In this document: positions 1 to 7,563 of the stretch, in pieces | Position numbering within the stretch: position 1 is the stretch's first letter | Layout: the number at the start of each line of letters is the position of its first letter | DNA from: Denitrobacterium sp024691475 | Lineage (GTDB): Bacteria; Actinomycetota; Coriobacteriia; Coriobacteriales; Eggerthellaceae | Direction of reading: 5' to 3' | DNA length: 20,746 bases | Assembly: GCA_024691475.1 (NCBI GenBank) | Contig: JAILNP010000166.1 | Span: 1 to 20,746 of the forward strand | Position numbers and translations under genes: made by a program | Notes under the pieces: generated by a model | Databases searched by the model: none | Seen by the model: only the letters and a program-made list of their open reading frames with translations | Told to the model about the DNA's origin: nothing

Positions 1-340
1 CCCTGCTCCCGCTCCCGCAGCTGCCCCGGCTTCCGCTCCCGCGGCCGAGTCGAACCGTCCCGCTTCGTGGGTTCCCGTTACGGCTCCCATGGTGGGCACG
101 TTCTACGTTGCTCCCGCGCCCGACCAGCCGCCCTTTGTTACCGTGGGCGACGAAGTCGCAGCCAACCAGACGCTGTGCATCATCGAGGCCATGAAGCTCA
201 TGAACGAAATTGGCGCCGAGCAGATGGGCACCATTCGCGAGGTTTGCCTGGAAGACGCCACGCCCGTTGAGTTTGGCACGGTGCTCTTCTACATCGAGCC
301 CCACAATGCAAACGACGCTACCGGTCCGGAGAACGCATAA
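1..340 (+). CDS. accB: Biotin carboxyl carrier protein of acetyl-CoA carboxylase (C-terminal part)
   Basis: This is the 3' part of accB; the start lies before the window and the frame is open from base 2. It encodes the swinging biotin carrier that is charged by biotin carboxylase and delivers CO2 to the carboxyltransferase to make malonyl-CoA for fatty acid synthesis. The visible part begins with an Ala/Pro-rich flexible linker, typical of AccB, and continues into a biotinyl-lipoyl domain. The biotinylation motif EAMKLMNE is present, with the target lysine codon at 194-196. The stop codon TAA (338-340) shares its last base with the ATG of accC, so the two subunits are translationally coupled. 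A carrier of another biotin enzyme is possible in principle, but the accC partner directly downstream makes AccB by far the best reading. Confidence 0.95.
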   Translation, partial: PAPAPAAAPASAPAAESNRPASWVPVTAPMVGTFYVAPAPDQPPFVTVGDEVAANQTLCIIEAMKLMNEIGAEQMGTIREVCLEDATPVEFGTVLFYIEPHNANDATGPENA

Positions 341-1686
341 TGTTCGATAAAATCCTCATCGCCAATCGCGGGGAAGTGGCGCTGCGCGTCATGCGCGCTT
401 GCCGCGAGTTGGGCGTCAAAACGGTTGCGGTGTATTCCACCGAAGACAAGGACACGCTTCCCGTTCGCTATGCCGACGAAGCCGTGTGCATCGGCCCTGC
501 TCCCGCGAACAAGAGCTACCTGGTTATGGCGAATGTCATTGCCGCTGCGAAGAACACCGGCGCGCAGGCCATTCATCCGGGTTATGGCTTCCTGTCCGAG
601 AACGCTGATTTCGCCCGCGCATGCGCTGACAACGACATCGTGTGGATTGGCCCTTCTCCCGAGTGCATCGAGAGCATGGGCAATAAGTCGGTTGCTCGTG
701 ACACCATGAAGCGCTGCGGCGTGCCCACCGTTCCTGGTAGCGATGGCACCGTGGAAACGGTTGAAGAGGCTCGCGCCTTCGCCGAGCGCGTGGGCTATCC
801 CGTGCTCATCAAGGCCAGCGCTGGCGGTGGCGGCAAGGGCATGCGCGAAGTCCACAAGGCCGAAGACCTGGAAAGCCAGTTCCTGGCTGCCAAGTCCGAA
901 GCGAAGGCGGCTTTCGCGAACGACGATGTCTACCTGGAAAAACTGGTGCTTCGCCCGCGTCACGTGGAAATTCAGATCCTCGCCGACGACTTCGGCAACC
1001 GTGTTGCCCTGTGCGAGCGCGATTGCTCCATCCAGCGTCGTCATCAGAAGCTCCTGGAAGAGGCTCCCAGCCCCGCGCTCGACGCCGAGACGCGTCGTGC
1101 CATGGGCGTTGCGGCCATCAAGGCCGTCCGTGCGGTTGATTACCGCTCTGCGGGTACCATCGAGTTCCTGCTCGATCAGGACGGCAAGTTCTATTTCATG
1201 GAAATGAACACGCGCGTTCAGGTAGAGCATCCCGTTACCGAGCAGATTACGGGCACCGATATCATCAAGGAGCAGATTCGCATTGCCGCTGGCGAACCCA
1301 TGACGTGCGCCGAACGCGCTCCGTTTACGCCGTATGGCCATGCCATCGAGTTCCGTATCAACGCGGAAGACCCCGAGCATGATTTCCGCCCCAGCCCCGG
1401 CACCATCACGAAGTTCACGCTTCCCGCTGGTCCTGGCGTGCGCGTGGAAAGCTATCTCGAGCAGGGTTCTCGCATTAGCCCGTACTACGATTCGCTTATC
1501 GCGAAGCTCATCGTATGGGGCTCTACGCGCTCCGAGGCCATTGCCCGCGGCAAGCGTGCGCTCGATGAGTTCAAGATCGAGGGCGTCAACACTACGATTT
1601 CCTTCCACCAGTCGGTACTCGACGTTCCGGCGTTCGTGGAGGGCAATGCCTATACCGATTTCATTGAAACCGAGATGGGGGATTAA
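340..1686 (+). CDS. accC: Biotin carboxylase subunit of acetyl-CoA carboxylase
   Basis: The 448-residue protein has normal AccC length. It uses ATP and bicarbonate to carboxylate the biotin on AccB. It shows the N-terminal biotin carboxylase fold (KILIANRGEVALRV), an ATP-grasp domain with the glycine-rich loop KASAGGGGKGMR from residue 158, the QRRHQKLLEEAPSP segment near residues 232-245, and the active-site strand MEMNTRVQVEHPVTE from residue 287, whose Glu288, Asn290 and Arg292 fall where the catalytic residues of the family are expected. The C-terminal biotin carboxylase domain (AIEFRINAEDP onward) is complete. The start overlaps the accB stop by one base. No accA or accD lies in the window, so the carboxyltransferase must be encoded elsewhere. 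Pyruvate or propionyl-CoA carboxylase subunits are related, but a separate small AccB and this length favour AccC. Confidence 0.96.
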   Translation: MFDKILIANRGEVALRVMRACRELGVKTVAVYSTEDKDTLPVRYADEAVCIGPAPANKSYLVMANVIAAAKNTGAQAIHPGYGFLSENADFARACADNDIVWIGPSPECIESMGNKSVARDTMKRCGVPTVPGSDGTVETVEEARAFAERVGYPVLIKASAGGGGKGMREVHKAEDLESQFLAAKSEAKAAFANDDVYLEKLVLRPRHVEIQILADDFGNRVALCERDCSIQRRHQKLLEEAPSPALDAETRRAMGVAAIKAVRAVDYRSAGTIEFLLDQDGKFYFMEMNTRVQVEHPVTEQITGTDIIKEQIRIAAGEPMTCAERAPFTPYGHAIEFRINAEDPEHDFRPSPGTITKFTLPAGPGVRVESYLEQGSRISPYYDSLIAKLIVWGSTRSEAIARGKRALDEFKIEGVNTTISFHQSVLDVPAFVEGNAYTDFIETEMGD

Positions 1687-1688
1687 AC

Positions 1689-2036
1689 ATGTCAGACTTG
1701 AATATTGAGGGCATGGCTCTCGCCGAAGGCGTGGTGGAAACCATCATCGCCATCGCGCTGAAGGATGTCGAAGGCGTTGCCAGCGTTGGCGCACCTTCCA
1801 CCACCAGCGGCCTGCTTTCGGCCATTCAGCAGAAGCCCAGCACCCAGGGCATCGAGGTTCAGGCTACCGAAGCCGGTACCATTTCCGTAAGCGTTCGCGT
1901 GGAAGTGTACTTTGGCCAGGTCCTGCCCGAGCTCGCCAACCGTATTCGCGTTGCCGTTGCCGACGCCGTGAATACGCAGGTGGGTATTAATGTTTCTAAC
2001 GTCGATGTCTTCATCGACGGCATTCGTTTCGAATAG
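1689..2036 (+). CDS. Asp23/Gls24 family protein, YqhY type
   Basis: This 115-residue protein belongs to the Asp23/Gls24 family (PF03780). The visible family features are the N-terminal strand-helix unit ALAEGVVETIIAIALKDVEG, the repeated beta segments ISVSVRVEVYFGQVLPE, and the closing VNVSNVDVFIDGI-like end (here VGINVSNVDVFIDGIRFE). It starts two bases after the accC stop with a purine-rich ribosome binding site (GGGGGA) inside the accC end. In Firmicutes the gene in exactly this place, between accC and nusB, is yqhY, which has been linked genetically to acetyl-CoA carboxylase activity. That role is an inference here from position and family. No signal peptide or membrane segment is seen, so it is presumably cytoplasmic. 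Confidence 0.88.
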   Translation: MSDLNIEGMALAEGVVETIIAIALKDVEGVASVGAPSTTSGLLSAIQQKPSTQGIEVQATEAGTISVSVRVEVYFGQVLPELANRIRVAVADAVNTQVGINVSNVDVFIDGIRFE

Positions 2037-2051
2037 ACGTGGTTGTATAGC

Positions 2052-2576
2052 ATGAAAAAACGTCATGAACGTATTCTGTCCCGTCGCATGGCGGTGCAGG
2101 TTCTGTATCAAAGTGAAATTACCGGCGTTCCCGCATGGGAAATCGCCGACAAGGGCGATGCCCTGCCCGAGGGCGGCACGCTTCCCCCGTATGCCATCGA
2201 GCTGCTTCGTGGCGTAGCTGCGCATCGCGTGCGCATCGACAAGCTTCTCGACGAGGCTTCCTCGAACTGGTCCCTCGAGCGCATGCCGCTCGTCGACCGT
2301 TCCATCATGCGCATGGCGGTCTACGAGATGCTGCATGAAACCGATGTGCCCGTTTCCGTATGCATCAACGAGGCAGTCGAGCTGGCCAAGGAATTTGGCG
2401 GCGAAGACGATTCCTCGCGCTTCGTGAATGGCGTTCTGGGCCGCATCGCACGCGATCAGGGCCTTTCCGATGACGTGCCCGAGGTCGACGAAGACCTTTC
2501 GCTGCATCGTGACGTAATGCCCGAAGGCGTTATCGCCGCAGCCGAAGAAGAGCCTTCTTCGGACGACGAGCAGTAG
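2052..2576 (+). CDS. nusB: Transcription antitermination factor NusB
   Basis: NusB binds boxA RNA with NusE/S10 and supports antitermination of rRNA operons. The 174-residue product has the family hallmarks SRRMAVQVLYQSE at the N-terminus, MPLVDRSIMRMAVYEML in the middle and the signature INEAVELAKEFGGEDDSSRFVNGVLG near the C-terminus. It ends in an acidic tail of about 35 residues that is longer than in the minimal family member. I place the start at the ATG at 2052, which gives MKKRHERILSRR; an in-frame TTG at 2043 would add three residues, but NusB proteins normally begin just before the Arg-rich helix. The ribosome binding site is weak, so coupling to the upstream gene (15-base gap) is likely. 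Confidence 0.93.
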   Translation: MKKRHERILSRRMAVQVLYQSEITGVPAWEIADKGDALPEGGTLPPYAIELLRGVAAHRVRIDKLLDEASSNWSLERMPLVDRSIMRMAVYEMLHETDVPVSVCINEAVELAKEFGGEDDSSRFVNGVLGRIARDQGLSDDVPEVDEDLSLHRDVMPEGVIAAAEEEPSSDDEQ

Positions 2577-2589
2577 GAAGCTTACGCGC

Positions 2590-2841
2590 ATGTCCGAAAG
2601 CGAAAAGCCCTCATTCGAGAGCATCAATACGCGTTTGAAGGAAATCCAGGCGGCTGTCGAAGATGACGACATGCCCCTGGATGATGCGCTTTCTCTGTTC
2701 GAGGAAGCGGTTCAACTTGGCATGCAGGCCTCTTCATTGCTGGAAGAGGGTATTGCCCAGGGTGGCGCGCCGGAAGGTGACGAGGTTGGCGCCTCCGGAA
2801 TCGAAGAATCCGTTGCGAGCGACGGAGAGCGTTCGCTGTAA
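2590..2841 (+). CDS. xseB: Exodeoxyribonuclease VII small subunit
   Basis: The 83-residue protein matches the small subunit of exonuclease VII, which binds in several copies to XseA to form the enzyme that degrades single-stranded DNA to oligonucleotides. The family pattern (FE..N..LKEI...E...MPLDDALSLFEEAVQL) is clear over residues 9-45. The C-terminal 25 residues are acidic, Gly/Ser-rich and probably disordered. The ribosome binding site AGGAAG overlaps the nusB stop codon and lies at a normal distance from the ATG. The large subunit gene xseA, which usually lies directly upstream, is absent from this window: the neighbour is nusB. Either xseA lies elsewhere or this subunit has another role. 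Confidence 0.87.
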   Translation: MSESEKPSFESINTRLKEIQAAVEDDDMPLDDALSLFEEAVQLGMQASSLLEEGIAQGGAPEGDEVGASGIEESVASDGERSL

Positions 2842-2918
2842 GCCGTAACCTAACGCTTGCTGGTAAAGCGAGTTTTAGCGTGCTACGGTACTCAGTGACG
2901 TTGAATGGAAGGGGAAGC

Positions 2919-4802
2919 GTGGAAGACAAGCATCGAATTATCGATATGATTTCAAATCCTAGCGATATTAAGCTGCTTTCTGAACCGGAGCTTTCCATCC
3001 TCTGCAAGGAAATTCGCGAGGAAATCGTTTCCGTCACCTCCACGAATGGCGGCCACTTGGCCTCTAGTCTGGGTGCCGTGGAAATCATTGTGGCGCTTCA
3101 TTCGCTCTTGAATTGCCCTGAAGACCGCATCGTGTTCGACGTGGGCCATCAGGCGTACGCCCACAAGCTCCTTACGGGGCGCCTTTCCCGGTTCAATACG
3201 CTGCGCAAGCTCGATGGCATAACAGGGTTCCCCAATCCCCTGGAAAGCGAATACGATGCGCATCCTTCGGGCCATGCGTCGGACAGCCTTTCCGTGGCCA
3301 TGGGCCTTGCCTACGCTTCCAAGCTCAATGGCGACTCTCGTAAGATCGTTTCCGTTATTGGCGATGCCTCGCTTGCGGGCGGCATGGCTTTCGAGGCGCT
3401 CAATCACATTGGCCAGGAGCAGCTTCCCATCGTCATCGTGCTCAACGACAACGCCATGTCCATTTCGCGTCCCGTGGGTGCCCTCGTGCGTCATTTTGGC
3501 TACCTGCGCGCTTCGGCACGCTACCGCCAGACGCGCGATGCCGTGCAGGGCGCCATGGAAGACGGCGGCAATGTGACGCAGGGCATGCTGAACTTGGGCC
3601 GCAATATGAAGGACTCGGTAAAGCACCTGGTCATCCCTAAGGCAATGCTCTTCGAGCAGCTGGGTATTACCTGCACGCCGCCTGTTGATGGCCATAATCT
3701 GCATCAGCTGCGCGAAATGTTCAACGTGGCGCTCCAGAGCAATGGTCCCGTGTTGGTGCACGTGGTTACCAAAAAGGGTATTGGATATGCCCCCGCTCGC
3801 AAGAACCCCGAGCTCTTCCATGGCGTGGGGCCCTACGATATCGCCACGGGCAAGGTACACAAGAACCCGAATGCGAATCCCAAGTACACGAGCGTGTTTG
3901 GTAGCGCTTTGGTGAATGAAGCGCGCAAGAACAAGGACATCGTGGCCATTACGGCGGCCATGAAGGACGGTACTGGCCTCGACCCGTTCTCTTCCGAGTT
4001 CCCTGATCGTTTCATCGATACGGGTATCACCGAAGAGCATGCGGTCGGTATGGCGAGTGGCTTGGCAGCGGCGGGCAAGCTTCCCGTTGTGGCTATCTAC
4101 TCAACGTTCCTCCAGCGCTCCATCGACCAAATCATCATCGACAATGCCCTGGCCAAGCGTCATGTGGTATTTGCCATCGATCGCGCTGGCCTGGTTGGCA
4201 GCGATGGTCCCACGCACAATGGCGTATTCGATATGGCGTATCTGCGCATGATTCCCCATATGCGTCTCATGGCGCCTTCCAACGAGGCCGAATTGGTTAA
4301 TGCGTTGCATACGGCGCTCGAGCTTACGGGTCCCGTTGCGCTCCGTTACCCGCGCGGCGAGGCCGAAGGTGTTGCTCTGCCCGAAGAGCCCCAATCTTGG
4401 CCCGTGGGGAAGGGCGTTGTGGCGCATCAAGGTTCCGATGCTGCCATTTTGGCATTTGGGCATATGGTCAAGTATGCGCTAGCCGCGGCTTCTATGCTGG
4501 CCGAAGAAGGCATTTCCGTGCGCGTGGTCGATATGCGCTGGGTGAAGCCCGTCGATGACGAGGCGGTGCGCGATGCTGCTGCTACGGGTTTCGTTCTTAC
4601 CGTGGAAGAGGGCACCGTGTGTGGCGGTGCTGGTTCGGCCGTGCTCGAGTCTATGGCCCGTCAGGGGCTTTCCGCTCCCGTGCGCGTTATGGGTCTGCCC
4701 GACGAATTCGTTGAGCAGGGCCCGGTTGACGAACTATTCGACCGTCTTGGCATCGGTGCCAGCGGTATCGCCAGCGCCATCCGCTCCCAGCTCGGTCGCT
4801 AG
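2919..4802 (+). CDS. dxs: 1-deoxy-D-xylulose-5-phosphate synthase
   Basis: DXS condenses pyruvate and glyceraldehyde 3-phosphate with thiamine diphosphate, the first step of the MEP isoprenoid pathway. The 627-residue product covers the whole family. It has GGHLASSLGAVEI, VFDVGHQAYAHKLLTGR, the ThDP/Mg segment (VIGDASLAGGMAFEALNHIG, then NDNAMSIS about 25 residues later), LVHVVTKKGIGYAPA, ITEEHAVGMASGLA with the catalytic Glu, AIDRAGLVGSDGPTHNGVFD, and a C-terminal transketolase-like domain (VDMRWVKPVD). I prefer the GTG at 2919 because a strong GGAAGGGG lies just upstream (2907-2914) and the product then matches the usual DXS N-terminus; a GTG at 2880 would add 13 residues. The ThDP motif reads GDA where most DXS have GDG. 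The last 69 bases overlap the oppositely oriented ferredoxin gene. Confidence 0.95.
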   Translation: MEDKHRIIDMISNPSDIKLLSEPELSILCKEIREEIVSVTSTNGGHLASSLGAVEIIVALHSLLNCPEDRIVFDVGHQAYAHKLLTGRLSRFNTLRKLDGITGFPNPLESEYDAHPSGHASDSLSVAMGLAYASKLNGDSRKIVSVIGDASLAGGMAFEALNHIGQEQLPIVIVLNDNAMSISRPVGALVRHFGYLRASARYRQTRDAVQGAMEDGGNVTQGMLNLGRNMKDSVKHLVIPKAMLFEQLGITCTPPVDGHNLHQLREMFNVALQSNGPVLVHVVTKKGIGYAPARKNPELFHGVGPYDIATGKVHKNPNANPKYTSVFGSALVNEARKNKDIVAITAAMKDGTGLDPFSSEFPDRFIDTGITEEHAVGMASGLAAAGKLPVVAIYSTFLQRSIDQIIIDNALAKRHVVFAIDRAGLVGSDGPTHNGVFDMAYLRMIPHMRLMAPSNEAELVNALHTALELTGPVALRYPRGEAEGVALPEEPQSWPVGKGVVAHQGSDAAILAFGHMVKYALAAASMLAEEGISVRVVDMRWVKPVDDEAVRDAAATGFVLTVEEGTVCGGAGSAVLESMARQGLSAPVRVMGLPDEFVEQGPVDELFDRLGIGASGIASAIRSQLGR

Positions 4803-5747
4803 GTTCTCTTCTTCGCACTGTTCTTTCTGTTCATCGTGGGACGACGGAGTCTCTTCCCGGTTTACTTCCTGGGTTTCGCTCTGCTCGAACGCGCTGTAGA
4901 CAGGTGCTTCTGGCTCGGGTACCCGCATGTCGAGCGTGCGCGCAATCGCTTCGTTCATATATTGGTGACGCTGCAAGATGGGATGCAGGTAGCGTGGCCT
5001 GTGCTGGGTCGACGTGCCAAACTGAATGGCGTGAACGGGGCAGCGCTGCAGGCACGCCAGGCATTGCGTGCAATTGCCTTCTATCCATACGGGGTATTCG
5101 TTATCCATCCGAATTGTATTGGTGGGGCACGTTTCCACGCAGGTGCCGCAGTGTAGGCACTTGTTCGGGTCTACGAGGAACTTGTCTGTGGAGAAGTGCT
5201 TGCTCTCCTTGCCGGTGATTGCCGAGAATGCCGAGCCGATGGGGTTGCGCGCTTCGAAATGGCCGAACTTCATGCTGCTGATGCTGCGTGCGATGGTGCG
5301 GGCGTTTCTGTGCGCTTCCTCCTGCTTGCGCGTTTGCGACGCGCGCGACCCAGGGCTCGTAAGGTAGGTGCAGCTGCTCACGTTGCGTATGGAATAGGAG
5401 GCATCGAGCCTGATGTTCTGGTATTTCCGCAGCGTGCGTTCGAATTGCTTGGGCGTGGTGCCCACGAGAGCCGCGCATGTTACCACGCAATAGCAATACC
5501 CAGGAACGAATGGATTGCCATTCGGCGTGATGAAGCGCACGTTGCGCAGGAACTCGTCTACGATGCGGGGCGTGGAAAACACGTATACGGGAAAGACGAA
5601 CCCCAGGGGTTCTCCTTGCTCCACCTCGAAGCCGTACGCCTCTTCCTTCGTGGCATGGCCAATGCTCGCGATGCGGTCGTTCGTGGCCTCGGCGATGGTG
5701 TAGGCTGCGTCGAGGGAGTTTCCGGTTGCGGTGAAGTAGAAGATCAT
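4734..5747 (-). CDS. EFR1-type protein: flavodoxin-like domain fused to two [4Fe-4S] ferredoxin clusters
   Basis: The 337-residue protein starts with MIFYFTATGNSLDAAYTIAE, the FMN-binding loop of flavodoxin-like domains (T6-S11), followed by a flavodoxin fold with GFVFPVYVFSTP at about residues 49-60. The C-terminal half has two classical 4Fe-4S motifs: Cys197, 200, 203, 207 (CLHCGTCVETCP) and Cys226, 229, 232, 236 (CTQCLACLQRCP). This is the EFR1 family architecture. It suggests electron transfer between an FMN and two low-potential clusters in the cytoplasm of an anaerobe; the physiological partner is unknown. A ribosome binding site (CAGGAA) precedes the ATG. Residues after about 278 form an acidic, Glu/Ser/Thr-rich extension, and the last 22 residues plus stop are encoded antisense to the dxs 3' end. 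It lies opposite to its neighbours, inside a conserved dxs-recN region. Confidence 0.85.
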   Translation of the reverse strand: MIFYFTATGNSLDAAYTIAEATNDRIASIGHATKEEAYGFEVEQGEPLGFVFPVYVFSTPRIVDEFLRNVRFITPNGNPFVPGYCYCVVTCAALVGTTPKQFERTLRKYQNIRLDASYSIRNVSSCTYLTSPGSRASQTRKQEEAHRNARTIARSISSMKFGHFEARNPIGSAFSAITGKESKHFSTDKFLVDPNKCLHCGTCVETCPTNTIRMDNEYPVWIEGNCTQCLACLQRCPVHAIQFGTSTQHRPRYLHPILQRHQYMNEAIARTLDMRVPEPEAPVYSAFEQSETQEVNREETPSSHDEQKEQCEEENLATELGADGAGDTAGTDAKTVE

Positions 5748-5852
5748 ATTGTTCCTGGTAAAGCTTGTTGCGTTCGGTTGGGGCGTGAAGCTGGGCGTGT
5801 CGCGTGCGCTTGGATTTCCATGCCCTTTCGTGTTTCGTTCGGTTTCAAAGCA

Positions 5853-5888
5853 GTATTATACGATACGCAAAACATGGTACACTTGTTC
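5853..5888 (+). promoter_or_regulatory. Candidate recN promoter with near-consensus LexA (SOS) box
   Basis: A -10-like TATTAT lies at 5854-5859, about 60 bases before the recN start. Just downstream, at 5877-5888, is GTACACTTGTTC. Read on the opposite strand it is GAACAAGTGTAC, which matches the Gram-positive/actinobacterial LexA core GAAC-RNRY-GTTC at 11 of 12 positions, the only deviation being GTAC for GTTC. Binding there would cover the expected transcription start. recN is an SOS gene in several bacteria, so the context fits. I see no good -35 box. LexA binding is an inference from the pattern. Confidence 0.45.
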
Positions 5889-5917
5889 GTGTTCTATCTT
5901 TTAGAAAAGGCAAGTCT

Positions 5918-7546
5918 ATGATCGACGAACTGCATGTGAAGAATGTTGCCCTCATCCAGGAGGCCACCCTTTCGCCCGCTCAGGGCCTTACGGTGGTTAC
6001 GGGCGAAACGGGTGCTGGTAAAACGGCCCTGCTGTCGGCGTTGAAACTGCTGGTGGGCGAACGCGCCGATGCCCATATGGTTCGGGAAGGCGCCAGTTCC
6101 TTGTCGGTCGAGGGGCGCTTTTATACGCCGTCGTCGAATGATGCGGAGGGCGTGGTGGTAAGCCGTACCCTTTCCGCCGATGGTCGAAGCAGGGTGCACG
6201 TCGATGGCTCCATTTCCAGCGTGCAGCAGCTTGCGCAGACGGTGGGGGCCAGCGTCGATTTATGCGGCCAGCACGAACATCAGCGCCTGCGCGTGGCTGC
6301 CAATCACCGCAAGATGCTCGATGCCTGGATGGGCTCTTCGCTTTCCCAGCCCATGGAAGCGTATGCGCAGGCTTGGCGTGCGGCGGGCGAGGCTGCCAGC
6401 ACCTTGCAGGCGGTGCGCGAGGCGGGGAACATGAGTAGCGAGGAAGTAGATCAGGCGCGCTACGTGGTGACGCGCATTGGCGAGGTGAACCCCATGCCTG
6501 GCGAGTACGAAGAGCTTCTGGCGAGCGTTCCGCGTGCCGAGAACGCCGAGCAGCTTATGATGTCCGTCTCGGGGGCGTACCAGGCCCTTTCGGGCGAGGG
6601 CGGGGCGCTCGACGCGCTCTCGCAGGCTGCGGGCCTTCTAGAGCGCGTTTCGGGCGTCGACGAGGATCTGGGGGCCCTGGCGGCTAGCCTGCGCGAAGCC
6701 AGCTATGTTATCGAGGATGTTTCGCGCGACACGCGTGCCTATCGCGACGACTTGGAATATTCGCCTGTGAACCTGGCGGAAATGCAGGAACGTCTTGGCG
6801 AGCTGCAGGGGCTCATGCGCACGTGGGGTCCTGGCATGGAACAGGTCTTCGAGGCGCGTGAGAATGCCCTGCAGGCGCTTGCAGCCTACGATTCCCTCGA
6901 CGAGCGCCTGCGGGAAGCGCAGGCGGAAGTCCAGGCGGCGGAAGAGGCGTTGGCTTGCGCGGCCAGCGCGCTGCACGAAGCCCGTGCCAGTGCCGCTCCC
7001 CAGTTCGCCGAGGCGGTTTCTGCGCAGATGGGGCGTTTGGAAATGAATGGTGCCTCGTTGGAATGCAGTGTTGCCCAGTTGCCGCGCGAATCGTGGACGG
7101 TCCAGGGGCCCGACGCCGTGGAGTTCCTCTTCAAGCCTGGCGCGCACATGAGCGCGCGTCCCTTGGGGAAGATTGCCTCGGGCGGCGAGACGAGCCGTGT
7201 CATGCTTGCCATCAAGGTAGTCATGGGGTCGCGCGACGACGTGGAAACGCTCGTGTTCGACGAGGTCGATGCTGGGGTAGGGGGTAGCGCTGCGCGCGCC
7301 TTGGCCGACGTTCTGGTCGACCTTTCGAAAACGCACCAAGTCATTGTCGTTACGCATTTGGCCCAGGTGGCGGTAGCGGGTACCTGTCATTACGTGGTAA
7401 GCAAAACGGGTGGAAGCGAACCTGCTACCCAGCTCGAGCTTGTGAGCGATACCAATCGCGTGCGCGAAATCGCACGCATGCTCTCGGGCGATGTGAGTAG
7501 CATGAGCATGGAACATGCCCGCGCGTTGCTCCAGGAACGGGCGTAG
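5918..7546 (+). CDS. recN: DNA repair ATPase RecN (SMC-like)
   Basis: RecN is an SMC-like ATPase that acts on DNA double-strand breaks. The 542-residue product shows Walker A (GETGAGKT, about residues 29-36), the RecN-specific DLCGQHEHQRL stretch near residue 115, a central Glu/Ala/Leu-rich coiled-coil region (about 150-370), the ABC signature ASGGETSRVMLAIK near residue 420, Walker B LVFDEVDAGVGG near 445 and the switch histidine in VVTHLAQVA. The signature has Thr where most RecN have Leu (SGGEL). The start is the ATG at 5918, preceded by AAAAGG at 5905-5910 with a 7-base spacer; the open frame upstream gives unrelated residues. It converges on the next gene with a 17-base gap. A near-consensus LexA site upstream suggests damage induction. 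Confidence 0.94.
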   Translation: MIDELHVKNVALIQEATLSPAQGLTVVTGETGAGKTALLSALKLLVGERADAHMVREGASSLSVEGRFYTPSSNDAEGVVVSRTLSADGRSRVHVDGSISSVQQLAQTVGASVDLCGQHEHQRLRVAANHRKMLDAWMGSSLSQPMEAYAQAWRAAGEAASTLQAVREAGNMSSEEVDQARYVVTRIGEVNPMPGEYEELLASVPRAENAEQLMMSVSGAYQALSGEGGALDALSQAAGLLERVSGVDEDLGALAASLREASYVIEDVSRDTRAYRDDLEYSPVNLAEMQERLGELQGLMRTWGPGMEQVFEARENALQALAAYDSLDERLREAQAEVQAAEEALACAASALHEARASAAPQFAEAVSAQMGRLEMNGASLECSVAQLPRESWTVQGPDAVEFLFKPGAHMSARPLGKIASGGETSRVMLAIKVVMGSRDDVETLVFDEVDAGVGGSAARALADVLVDLSKTHQVIVVTHLAQVAVAGTCHYVVSKTGGSEPATQLELVSDTNRVREIARMLSGDVSSMSMEHARALLQERA

Positions 7547-7563
7547 CGAGCTTCCCGGTTGGG

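Noticed and set aside
1..75. Pro/Ala-coding CCCGCT-type repeats at the window start as a DNA repeat element
   Set aside because: They encode the normal Ala/Pro linker of AccB and need no other explanation.
289..1608. 439-codon open frame antisense to accC
   Set aside because: High-GC coding DNA leaves long open frames on the opposite strand. The product has no recognisable domain and the sense strand is a perfect AccC.
2854..2876. Small hairpin (CGCTT with AAGCG) followed by TTTT before dxs, a possible attenuator
   Set aside because: The stem has only five pairs and the T run is four bases and interrupted, so it is not convincing as a terminator.
1692..4040. Long antisense open frames opposite yqhY, nusB, xseB and dxs (minus strand)
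   Set aside because: They lie opposite well-supported genes and the translations are low-complexity, His/Arg-rich shadows without family features.
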